NCBI RefSeq assembly: GCF_900155965.1
Contig: NZ_FTMG01000010.1
Span: forward strand, 62,001 to 126,000
Source: Mucilaginibacter lappiensis
Lineage (GTDB): Bacteria > Bacteroidota > Bacteroidia > Sphingobacteriales > Sphingobacteriaceae
Reading direction: 5' to 3'
DNA length: 64,000 nucleotides
In this document: positions 51,751-60,029 of the stretch, in pieces
Numbering within the stretch: position 1 is the first letter of the stretch
Layout of the letters: every line of letters starts with the position of its first letter
Notes under the pieces: generated by a model
The model's input: only the letters and a program-made list of their open reading frames with translations
What the model was told of the DNA's origin: nothing
Databases searched by the model: none
Made by a program: the position numbers and the translations under genes

Positions 51751-53361
51751 ATGAAAGTAATGAAAACGCATTATAAATTAACAGGACCTGGCGGTTTTAA
51801 TTATAAAATGGCCGGTCTGCTTGCAGTGGTAATACTTGCTTTTGCCAGCTGTACAAAAAACTTTGAAAAATTCAATACGGATAATACTGGTGTGCCTAAA
51901 AATTTCCCGGTAGGCTTGGTATTCCCGGGGCTACAGTATTCGGTTTTTGGTGAAGAGGGTGGTTACCAGCTTGATCAGAACTTAAACGGGGATTGTTATG
52001 CTGGTTATATGATGTCGCCAAATCCTTTCAGGGGGAATATCAATAACCTGAATTATAGCCTTGTTGACGGCTGGAATCAATCAGTTTTTGTCGATTCATA
52101 TACAACATCATTCCTGGCAATCAATGGAATCGCAAATGCGGGTACTAAAGCAACTGTACCTGATTTTTGGGCTATTGCACTTATTTTAAAGGTCGAAATA
52201 ATGGATCGGGTAACTGATAAGTTTGGGCCAATTGGTTACAGTAAAGTGGGTACAGTATTAAAGAATACCCCTTATGATAGTCAGCAAAATGTTTACAACC
52301 GGTTTTTTATGGAGCTGGATACAGCTACGGCTAACTTGAATACTTTTATTGCTGCTAATCCGGGTAAAACGCCCTTTCAATCTTATGATAGGGTATATGG
52401 TGGTGACTATACTAAATGGTTGAAATTTGCAAATTCGTTGAGGCTGCGTTTGGCTATGCACCTTACTAAGATTGATTTGGTTACTGCGCAGGCTCAGGCA
52501 CAAAAAGCGCTGTCGGCTGCAGGTGGCTTACTAACTACCAGTGCTGATAATGCCGGTATCGCGGGAGACGGGTATCATAACCCGTTGAATGTAATTACCA
52601 CCAGCTGGACCGATATTGCAGCCGGTGCTTCGATAGAATCATATATGGTTGGTTATAAGGATCCCCGGTTGCCCGTTTATTTATCGCCGGCTACTGATAC
52701 TCGCTTTGCAGGACAATATAAAGGTATCCGCATCGGATCTGCGGTTTCGGCAAAACCAGGCTACAGCGGTTATTCCGTTTTAAACCCCAATACTATTGTT
52801 GCCTCTGGATCGCCAATGATGATGATGACAGCTGCAGAAGTTTGGTTTCTGAAGGCAGAGGCAGCACTGCGTAACTGGCCTGGTGCAGGTGATGCAAAAA
52901 CAAATTATGAAACAGGGATCAATACCTCTATGGCTCAATGGAATGTTTCTGGAGCTAATTATATTGCGGATGCAGCCAGTAAGCCTATTGATTATGTTGA
53001 CCCGTCAAATTCTGCCAACAACGCTAGTGCAGTCTCTACTATAACCATAGCCTGGGATGCAGGTGCTACAAACGAACAAAAATTGGAGCGTATCATAACT
53101 CAAAAATGGCTGGCCATGTTCCCGGAAGGTCAGGAGGCTTGGACTGAGTTTCGTCGTACCGGATATCCTAAACTATTTACAGTGGTAAATAATAACAGTA
53201 ATGGAACCATTGACACTAAGATTCAGATACGCAGACTAGCTTTTCCGCAAATTGAGTACAATACCAATGGCACCGAAGTGCAAAAGGCTGTTACATTGCT
53301 GGGAGGTCCTGATAATGGTGGTACCCGTTTATGGTGGGATGTAAATAAACCTAATTTTTAA
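51751..53361 (+). CDS. SusD-like lipoprotein, SusD-like_2 subfamily (pair 2)
   Basis: A 536-residue lipoprotein with lipobox AFASCTKN. Features such as GLVFPGLQYSVFGEEGGYQLDQNLNGDCYAGYMMSPNP and the closing EGQEAWTEFRRTGYPKLF with KIQIRRLAFPQIEYNTN belong to the SusD-like_2 group, which differs from classical SusD (pair 1). I chose ATG 51751 (MKVMKTHYK); an earlier in-frame ATG at 51706 overlaps the SusC end and gives no signal sequence. A long perfect terminator follows. Confidence 0.93.
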   Translation: MKVMKTHYKLTGPGGFNYKMAGLLAVVILAFASCTKNFEKFNTDNTGVPKNFPVGLVFPGLQYSVFGEEGGYQLDQNLNGDCYAGYMMSPNPFRGNINNLNYSLVDGWNQSVFVDSYTTSFLAINGIANAGTKATVPDFWAIALILKVEIMDRVTDKFGPIGYSKVGTVLKNTPYDSQQNVYNRFFMELDTATANLNTFIAANPGKTPFQSYDRVYGGDYTKWLKFANSLRLRLAMHLTKIDLVTAQAQAQKALSAAGGLLTTSADNAGIAGDGYHNPLNVITTSWTDIAAGASIESYMVGYKDPRLPVYLSPATDTRFAGQYKGIRIGSAVSAKPGYSGYSVLNPNTIVASGSPMMMMTAAEVWFLKAEAALRNWPGAGDAKTNYETGINTSMAQWNVSGANYIADAASKPIDYVDPSNSANNASAVSTITIAWDAGATNEQKLERIITQKWLAMFPEGQEAWTEFRRTGYPKLFTVVNNNSNGTIDTKIQIRRLAFPQIEYNTNGTEVQKAVTLLGGPDNGGTRLWWDVNKPNF

Positions 53362-53403
53362 TTGAGAAGTTAGGGTTTACGTAGAAACCCAATGTTTTAA
53401 TAG

Positions 53404-53445
53404 AAAGAGGCTGTATCATAAATCATGATACAGCCTCTTTTTTTT
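53404..53445 (+). terminator. Strong terminator after SusC/SusD pair 2
   Basis: A perfect 16-bp stem (AAAGAGGCTGTATCAT with ATGATACAGCCTCTTT), a 5-nt loop and a run of eight T. It cleanly separates the ROK-SusC-SusD operon from the glycerol operon. Confidence 0.93.
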
Positions 53446-53829
53446 GATTTATTCAGATACTTAAGCGATGTATAGCCTTGGGTTGGATTTACTCCATTAA
53501 CAAATTGGGTTTACATGGTTTACATAATTTATGGTTAACATTGGTTTATGTTATTGATAATCAATTAATTGCTTGTTTTTATTTGAAAAAAGTGTAAACC
53601 CACTTTTTGTCTAAGCGTTATCGGTTAAATTTCAATTTATAGTTAACACAGCACAAAGGGGGATTTATGATACAGCCACTTTTTTGTGGAAACGAATTTC
53701 GGATGTATATTGTTTTTATTTCGTTTTATTTTAATTGTGTTTCAATTTGTGCTGTTTTGATGTGATTTTTATTCTAAATGGAAGTTTTTGTTCTTTTTTT
53801 GTTAAAAATTAATTATTAATTAGTTTTGT

Positions 53830-53861
53830 TTTGTTTCTAATTGTTATTATTTATAAATTTG
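53830..53861 (+). promoter_or_regulatory. Promoter of the glycerol operon
   Basis: TTTG (53830-53833), a 20-bp spacer and TAAATTTG (53854-53861), an exact -7 match. The start would be near 53868, about 40 nt before the glpD ATG. Confidence 0.7.
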
Positions 53862-53907
53862 ATTTAATAATCGAAACTGATTGATAAAATATAACAATAT
53901 AAAAACC

Positions 53908-55506
53908 ATGGTTGCAACTAACAGAAGTGATATTGTAAAATCCATAACCGACCCTAATAAAGTTTGGGATGTGGTGATAGTAGGTGGTGGGGCTACTGGT
54001 TTAGGCGCTGCGGTTGATGCCGCCTCCCGGGGCTATAAAACCTTGCTGTTAGAACAGGCCGATTTTGCCAAAGGCACATCCAGCCGGAGTACAAAGCTGG
54101 TGCATGGTGGTGTGCGTTACCTTGCCCAGGGCGATATAGGCCTGGTGCGTGAGGCTTTGCATGAACGCGGCTTGCTGCTTAAAAATGCGCCCCATCTGGT
54201 AAAAAACGAATCATTTGTTATTCCGAACTATGAATGGTGGGGTGGCGCTTTTTATACCATTGGCTTAACACTGTATGATCTGCTGGCCGGCAAACTTGGA
54301 TTTGGCCGGGCAAAACATATCTCCAAAAAAGAAGTGATCAGTAAGCTGCCTACCATCAATCAAAAAGGTTTATGGGGAGGGGTAGTGTATCATGATGGTC
54401 AGTTTGATGATTCACGCCTTGCAGTTAACCTTGCACAAACTGCGCTTGAACAGGGAGCTACCGTATTGAATTACTTTCGTGTGGTTAGTCTGATTAAAGA
54501 TGATCAACAGAAAATTGCCGGAGTAATTACTACTGATATGGAAACCGATCAAAGCTACACCATAAAATGTAAAACGGTTATTAATGCAACTGGCGTATTT
54601 GTTGATGATCTGTTACAGATGGATAAACCGGGCAAAAAGCCTTTGGTTAGACCAAGCCAGGGTGTGCATCTGGTGCTCGACAGATCATTTATGCCGGGTG
54701 AGGACGCTATCATGATTCCGAAAACAGAAGATGGCCGGGTGCTGTTTGCCGTTCCATGGCATGATAAACTGGTTGTGGGCACAACAGATACCCCACTTAA
54801 TGAGCACAGCCTGGAACCACGGGCATTAGAAGAAGAGATCGATTTTATTATACGTACCGCCGAAAAATACCTGACCAAAGCGCCAACCCGCAAGGATGTA
54901 CTCAGCGTATTTGCCGGTTTACGCCCACTGGCAGCTCCGGAAGGTGATTCGTCAAAAACAAAGGAAATTTCACGCAGCCATAAACTGTTGGTATCCGATT
55001 CTGGGCTCATCACCATTACCGGGGGCAAGTGGACAACTTACCGCAGGATGGGAGAAGATACTATTAATAAGGCTATTGAAGTAGGTAAACTGACCCCTAA
55101 ACCGAGCGTTACCAAAGATCTGTCGATACATGGCAGTAAACTCAACGTAAATCGAAATGATCATTTATATGTGTACGGCAGCGATGAAGATGCTTTGCTG
55201 GCATTAGTAAATGAAAACGCGGAATGGGGTAATAAAATGCACCCTGATATGCCTTATATACAGGCAGAGGTGGTATGGGGAGTAAGACACGAAATGGCTC
55301 GCAATGTAGAAGATATCCTGGCACGCCGCGTACGGTCGTTATTTCTCAATGCACGTGCTGCTATTGATATGGCTCCAATTGTGGCCAGTCTGATAGCCAA
55401 AGAACTAAACAAAGACGCTGCCTGGGAGAAAGAACAGGTAGCCTCGTTTACCGCTTTAGCCAATGGTTATCTGCTTGAGCCTTATCAAGCTAAACCAATA
55501 CAATAA
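53908..55506 (+). CDS. glpD: Aerobic glycerol-3-phosphate dehydrogenase
   Basis: A 532-residue FAD enzyme that oxidises sn-glycerol 3-phosphate to dihydroxyacetone phosphate and passes electrons to quinone at the inner membrane. The FAD-binding DVVIVGGGATGLGAAVDAASRG is followed by FAKGTSSRSTKLVHGGVRYL, the family signature. GKKPLVRPSQGVHLVLDRSFMPG, VPWHDKLVVGTTDTP and the C-terminal VVWGVRHEMARNVEDILARRVRSLFLNARAA are all present. The ATG at 53908 (MVATNRSDIVKS) is preferred to a TTG nine codons earlier. It heads glpD-glpK-glpF. Confidence 0.95.
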   Translation: MVATNRSDIVKSITDPNKVWDVVIVGGGATGLGAAVDAASRGYKTLLLEQADFAKGTSSRSTKLVHGGVRYLAQGDIGLVREALHERGLLLKNAPHLVKNESFVIPNYEWWGGAFYTIGLTLYDLLAGKLGFGRAKHISKKEVISKLPTINQKGLWGGVVYHDGQFDDSRLAVNLAQTALEQGATVLNYFRVVSLIKDDQQKIAGVITTDMETDQSYTIKCKTVINATGVFVDDLLQMDKPGKKPLVRPSQGVHLVLDRSFMPGEDAIMIPKTEDGRVLFAVPWHDKLVVGTTDTPLNEHSLEPRALEEEIDFIIRTAEKYLTKAPTRKDVLSVFAGLRPLAAPEGDSSKTKEISRSHKLLVSDSGLITITGGKWTTYRRMGEDTINKAIEVGKLTPKPSVTKDLSIHGSKLNVNRNDHLYVYGSDEDALLALVNENAEWGNKMHPDMPYIQAEVVWGVRHEMARNVEDILARRVRSLFLNARAAIDMAPIVASLIAKELNKDAAWEKEQVASFTALANGYLLEPYQAKPIQ

Positions 55507-55539
55507 ATAACCAATTATAACCAGTGTAGAACTTAAATT

Positions 55540-57045
55540 ATGGAAGATTACATTTTAGCATTAGACCAGGGGACTACCAGCTCAAGAGCTATAGTATTTG
55601 ATCACAAGGGGCAAATTAAATCTGTTGCTCAAAAAGAATTTAAACAGATATTCCCCCAATCGGGTTGGGTTGAGCATGATCCGAATGAGATATGGTCAAC
55701 ACAAGCCAGTGTAGCAGCAGAAGCTACCGTTAAGATGGGCATAAACGGTACTAATCTGAAAGCCATAGGTATCACCAACCAACGCGAAACCACCATCGTA
55801 TGGGATCGTAACACGGGTGAGCCGGTTTATAACGCCATTGTTTGGCAGGATCGCCGCACTGCCGCTTTTTGCGACAAGTTAAAACAGGATGGGCACGAAG
55901 ATATGATCCGTTCTAAAACCGGACTGGTGATCGACGCCTATTTTTCCGGATCGAAGATCAGATGGATACTGGATAATGTAGAAGGCGCCCGGGCAAGGGC
56001 CGAGAAAGGTGAACTGGCATTTGGTACTGTTGATAGTTGGCTGGTATGGAAATTTACCCGTGGCCACGTACACATTACTGATGTTACCAATGCCTGCCGC
56101 ACTATGCTTTTCAACATTCAAACACAACAATGGGACGATGAACTGATCGCTTTATTGGATATACCTAAAAGCATGTTACCCGAGGTAAAACAATCCAGTG
56201 AAGTATATGGCGAAACGGCAACAACCATTTTTGCCTCCAAAGTTCCTATCGCGGGTATCGCGGGCGATCAGCACGCAGCGCTTTTTGGTCAGATGTGTAT
56301 TGAGAAAGCCATGGTTAAAAATACTTACGGAACGGGCTGTTTTATGCTGATGAATATCGGCGATAAATTCATCGAATCAAAAAATAATTTGTTGACCACC
56401 ATAGCCTGGAAAATTAACGGGAAAATTCAATACGCTTTTGAGGGCAGTATATTCATCGGCGGGGCAGTAGTACAGTGGCTACGCGATGGATTGGGCATCA
56501 TCAAAACATCAGCCGATGTAGAAAAACTAGCTTTAGCTGTAGAGGATACCCAGGGCGTATATTTTGTGCCAGCTTTTGCCGGCCTGGGTGCACCTTACTG
56601 GAAACCCGATGTTCGCGGAACTATCGTGGGCCTGAGCCGGGGAACCACAGCATCACATATTGCACGTGCCGCTTTGGAATCTATAGCTTATCAAACGATG
56701 GATGTACTAAAAGCGATGGAGGCTGATAGTGGGATGGAAATTAAAGAATTAAGAGTTGATGGCGGCGCTACGGCGAATGATCTGTTGATGCAGTTTCAAT
56801 CAAACCTGCTCAATTGTAAAGTGATCAGGCCAAACGTAGTTGAAACAACGGCTCTTGGTGCCGCATATCTGGCAGGTTTGGCGGTTGGTTACTGGAAAAA
56901 CGTAGAGGAAATACAGCAGCTATGGAAATCGGAAAAAGAATTTACGCCAGAGGCTGATCTTTCTGAAATTAAAAATGGTATTAAAGGTTGGAAAAAAGCT
57001 ATTCATGCTGCTCAATCCTGGACCGATGAACTGCCTGAGGCTTAA
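55540..57045 (+). CDS. glpK: Glycerol kinase
   Basis: A 501-residue FGGY-family kinase that phosphorylates glycerol to sn-glycerol 3-phosphate, the substrate of the preceding GlpD. Key blocks are LALDQGTTSSRAIVFD (ATP/phosphate), NAIVWQDRRTAAFCDKL, GTVDSWLVWKFT, GIAGDQHAALFGQ, NTYGTGCFMLMNIG and ELRVDGGATANDLLMQFQ. Length and order match well-studied GlpK. It starts 33 bp after glpD and 37 bp before glpF. Confidence 0.97.
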   Translation: MEDYILALDQGTTSSRAIVFDHKGQIKSVAQKEFKQIFPQSGWVEHDPNEIWSTQASVAAEATVKMGINGTNLKAIGITNQRETTIVWDRNTGEPVYNAIVWQDRRTAAFCDKLKQDGHEDMIRSKTGLVIDAYFSGSKIRWILDNVEGARARAEKGELAFGTVDSWLVWKFTRGHVHITDVTNACRTMLFNIQTQQWDDELIALLDIPKSMLPEVKQSSEVYGETATTIFASKVPIAGIAGDQHAALFGQMCIEKAMVKNTYGTGCFMLMNIGDKFIESKNNLLTTIAWKINGKIQYAFEGSIFIGGAVVQWLRDGLGIIKTSADVEKLALAVEDTQGVYFVPAFAGLGAPYWKPDVRGTIVGLSRGTTASHIARAALESIAYQTMDVLKAMEADSGMEIKELRVDGGATANDLLMQFQSNLLNCKVIRPNVVETTALGAAYLAGLAVGYWKNVEEIQQLWKSEKEFTPEADLSEIKNGIKGWKKAIHAAQSWTDELPEA

Positions 57046-57082
57046 TTAATTTGATTATTCACCATTAAATTTTAATATCAAT

Positions 57083-57814
57083 ATGTCACCATTCATAGCT
57101 GAGTTGTTAGGCACCATGTTGCTTATACTTTTAGGCGATGGCGTAGTTGCTAACGTTGTTTTAAATGATACCAAAGGGAATAATAGCGGTTGGATTGTTA
57201 TCACCACCGCGTGGGGGCTAGCTGTTTTTGTAGGGGTTGTAGTTGCTGGGCCATATAGTGGGGCGCATTTAAACCCTGCGGTTACCATAGCCCTGGCCAT
57301 TGCCGGTAAATTTGCCTGGGCCAGTGTACCAATTTATATTGCTGCCCAACTTTTAGGGGCCTGTTTAGGTGCTTTTTTAGTTTGGCTCATGTATTATGAT
57401 CATTTTCAGCGCACCAATAATCCGGGTGGAATCTTAGCGATTTTTTGCACTGGGCCAGCAATTCGTAATTATAAATCGAATATAGCAAGCGAGATCATCG
57501 GTGCCTTTGTCCTATTGTTCACCATTTTTTATATTTCAGGTGCCGAGATCACTCCAAGTAAAACGCCAGTGGGCTTAGGATCTGTAGGTGCCATACCTGT
57601 AGCTTTGCTCGTTTGGGTAATTGGTCTGTCCCTTGGTGGTACCACGGGATATGCCATTAACCCGGCGCGCGACCTGGGGCCACGCATTATGCACGCTATT
57701 TTACCCATCAAAAGCAAGGGTACCAGCGACTGGGCTTATGCCTGGATACCTGTTATAGGTCCTGTTATTGGTGCTGCTATAGCTGCCTTTTTATATACTA
57801 ACCTGGGTCATTAA
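57083..57814 (+). CDS. glpF: Glycerol facilitator (aquaglyceroporin)
   Basis: A 243-residue MIP-family channel with six TM helices and both half-helices: GAHLNPAVTIA (first NPA) and GYAINPARDLGPR (second NPA followed by the RD pair typical of aquaglyceroporins). It allows glycerol across the inner membrane for GlpK. Position directly after glpK supports glycerol rather than water transport. Confidence 0.95.
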   Translation: MSPFIAELLGTMLLILLGDGVVANVVLNDTKGNNSGWIVITTAWGLAVFVGVVVAGPYSGAHLNPAVTIALAIAGKFAWASVPIYIAAQLLGACLGAFLVWLMYYDHFQRTNNPGGILAIFCTGPAIRNYKSNIASEIIGAFVLLFTIFYISGAEITPSKTPVGLGSVGAIPVALLVWVIGLSLGGTTGYAINPARDLGPRIMHAILPIKSKGTSDWAYAWIPVIGPVIGAAIAAFLYTNLGH

Positions 57815-57855
57815 CATATAAACCAATTATTATTTCTTTTTAAAACCAGAGTTTT

Positions 57856-58638
57856 ATGAAAACGATTAATAAAGCTGGCCTTTTGGCCATACTTGGGCTA
57901 TGCCTTTGTCTTCAAAGCATGGCACAAGACACCACAGCAAGGAAAAAAGACTCAATCGTTGTAAAAAAATATCGCCCGTTTGATGTTAATTTACAGGTAA
58001 GGTCATTGTATATATGGCGCGGATTTAAGGTATCAAACGCTCCTATAACTGATGTGGATATGCACTATACTACCCGCGACGGCAGTTTTGCAGTCGGTTT
58101 TTGGGGTGGTGCAGGGTTTACAGGTGATTACAAAGAGTTTGACTACTATGTAAGCTATAAAGATAAAAACTCGGGCTTTAGTGCGTCGGTATGGGATATT
58201 AACAACTTTACCAACTATCCCAATGCCGATCTGTTTAACTATAATAAAGCAAGCACATCGCACTTTATTGATGTTACGGTAGGTTACCAGTTTAAAGATT
58301 CGTTTCCGCTAAGTATCAACTGGAGCACTATTGTGCAGGGACGGGATACCTATGTAAAAAGCAATGGCGATCTGGGTAATGCCTACTCCAATTATGTAAT
58401 ACTTGATTACAGGCTATGGAAAGAGGGCACTTCTGATGTGCATATTTTTGCAGCTGGTGCTTTCGCTTTTGGTCGTGATCAAAACTTTTACGGATCAAAG
58501 CCCAATATTGTAAATACGGGTTTAACGTTTAATAAGGATCTGGTACTTTTCAATTACCATCTGCCCATTTCCGCAACAGCTATGTTTAGCCCGGAACATA
58601 AATATGGAGCATTGCAGTTAATTATGAATGTTTTTTAA
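57856..58638 (+). CDS. Outer-membrane beta-barrel protein in the glycerol operon
   Basis: A 260-residue exported protein (signal peptide ending SMAQ). Strands such as FDVNLQVRSLYIWRGFKVS, GSFAVGFWGGAGFTGDYKEFDYYVSYKD, HFIDVTVGYQFKD and the closing YGALQLIMNVF, with the C-terminal aromatic expected of outer-membrane barrels, suggest about ten to twelve strands. It is 41 bp after glpF with no terminator between, so it is likely part of the glp operon and may be an outer-membrane porin for glycerol or a glycerol-bearing compound. That role is inference. Confidence 0.8.
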   Translation: MKTINKAGLLAILGLCLCLQSMAQDTTARKKDSIVVKKYRPFDVNLQVRSLYIWRGFKVSNAPITDVDMHYTTRDGSFAVGFWGGAGFTGDYKEFDYYVSYKDKNSGFSASVWDINNFTNYPNADLFNYNKASTSHFIDVTVGYQFKDSFPLSINWSTIVQGRDTYVKSNGDLGNAYSNYVILDYRLWKEGTSDVHIFAAGAFAFGRDQNFYGSKPNIVNTGLTFNKDLVLFNYHLPISATAMFSPEHKYGALQLIMNVF

Positions 58639-58690
58639 ACGACTTCAGGCCTGTTGAATTGGATTTTACAGAATAGAAAGCACGTTTATG

Positions 58691-59722
58691 TTAACGCGGC
58701 TTTTGAGATGATGACCTGGCAATCAACTCAGTTTCTACTTGCTCTGTAGTAAATTCTTCAACAGGCCATTTACTTTCAATGGTCTTGATCAGCATTTCAG
58801 TAGCCAGTTGCCCTATTTGAAAGGCCGGTTGCCTTATTACAGTCAACGGTGGATCAAACAGCTCGACCACGTCAGAGTTGGTAAAACCGGCAATGGCTAT
58901 ATCGTCAGGAACTTTGATACCCAGTTTTTTTAAAATGTGCATGCAACTGATGGTAAGGCGATCGCTCCCAATGAAAATAGCTTCAGGTTTTTCGTCCATG
59001 CTTAGCAGCTCTTTAATGGCGAATTCTATCTCATCCTGAATCATGCCCCCCTGATTACAATGTTTTAGATAACCAGGTTTAAAATCAAGATGATGTTTAT
59101 CAAGTGCTGCCTTAAAACCGTTGAATCTTTCCCGGGTGATTAGTAAGTTATTTGAACTGGTCAAGTGGGCTATTTTTTTGAAGCCTGTGTTAATTAAAAG
59201 TTCGGCAGCATCAAATGATCCTTTAAAGTTGTTCGCGATTACTTTATGGGTATTAACATCGGCTGCCACCCGGTCAAAAAATACAATTGGGAATCCCTTT
59301 TCGTGCAGATATTGGTATTGAGAGGTATCGGTGGTTTCGGCAGATAGTGAAACCAGCAAGCCATCCACATGCCTCGATAATAGATGCTTTACATTGGTAC
59401 ATTCCCGGTCAAATGACTCATGTGTTTGGGTGATGATAACATGATACCCACGATTATAGGCAATTGATTCGATGCCATTAATAGCCTGTGAAAAATAATT
59501 ATTAGCTACTTCGCATACTACAACTCCAATAGAATGGCTCTTTTGTTCTTTAAGACTTAGCGCTATAGGGTTTGGTCTGTAATTTACCTTCTCAGCATAC
59601 TCCAATACCAATTTCTTGGTTTCGGCACCTATTTCATAACTCCCGTTTAAAGCTCTTGATACTGTTGATGTGGACAGACCCAACGCCTTTGCTATATCCT
59701 TTATGGTATAAGATTCAAACAT
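58691..59722 (-). CDS. LacI family transcriptional regulator
   Basis: A 343-residue regulator of standard LacI length. The N-terminal HTH is textbook (YTIKDIAKALGLSTSTVSRALNGSYEIGAETKKLV) with the hinge YRPNPIALSLKEQKSHSIGVVV, followed by the two-lobed periplasmic-binding-like domain (GLLVSLSAETTD, IVFFDRV, PEAIFIGSDRLTI, PLTVIRQP). It lies divergent from uxaB with a large palindrome between, so uxaB is a probable target. The effector may be a hexuronate or aldonate, as for other LacI proteins near uxa genes. Confidence 0.95.
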   Translation of the reverse strand: MFESYTIKDIAKALGLSTSTVSRALNGSYEIGAETKKLVLEYAEKVNYRPNPIALSLKEQKSHSIGVVVCEVANNYFSQAINGIESIAYNRGYHVIITQTHESFDRECTNVKHLLSRHVDGLLVSLSAETTDTSQYQYLHEKGFPIVFFDRVAADVNTHKVIANNFKGSFDAAELLINTGFKKIAHLTSSNNLLITRERFNGFKAALDKHHLDFKPGYLKHCNQGGMIQDEIEFAIKELLSMDEKPEAIFIGSDRLTISCMHILKKLGIKVPDDIAIAGFTNSDVVELFDPPLTVIRQPAFQIGQLATEMLIKTIESKWPVEEFTTEQVETELIARSSSQKPR

Positions 59723-59850
59723 AATTTAGCTCAAGGTGTTTCAACAGGCCGGTATGGTATTAGTTTATAATAAGACATCCCTGTTACCGGGCTAAGTTAG
59801 TGTAAAATTACAGATCATCTATGCCGATTTTGATACAATTGAATTCTCGA

Positions 59851-59886
59851 AACCGTGCAAACGTTTCCGGGAACGTTTGCACGGTT
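59851..59886. promoter_or_regulatory. 36-bp palindrome, double LacI-type operator
   Basis: The left arm AACCGTGCAAACGTT (59851-59865) and right arm AACGTTTGCACGGTT (59872-59886) are perfect inverse copies around TCCGGG. Each arm carries the GCAAACGTT(T) half of a CG-centred LacI site. It lies 128 bp before the LacI start and 143 bp before uxaB, well placed to control both. It could also form an RNA hairpin. Confidence 0.75.
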
Positions 59887-60029
59887 TTAATGCCTCATAT
59901 CTTTTTTTTATTAACTACTTGTACTTAACCTTGTTTGGTAATTGAATTTTACTGTTGATTTGATAAGATTCATTGCCTAATAACCATAAACCAACAAGAA
60001 CCGATAAATCCATCTTTTTTATTGAGTAC

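Larger units (their letters stand above)
53362..53907. other. Region between SusD pair 2 and glpD
   Basis: About 546 bp. In order it holds a GGGTTT/AAACCC hairpin near 53372-53390, the strong terminator at 53404-53445, repeats of GGTTTACAT-like words near 53510-53560, and a degraded partial copy of the terminator arm (GATTTATGATACAGCC at about 53662-53677). The glpD promoter is at 53830-53861. No gene is visible. Confidence 0.6.
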
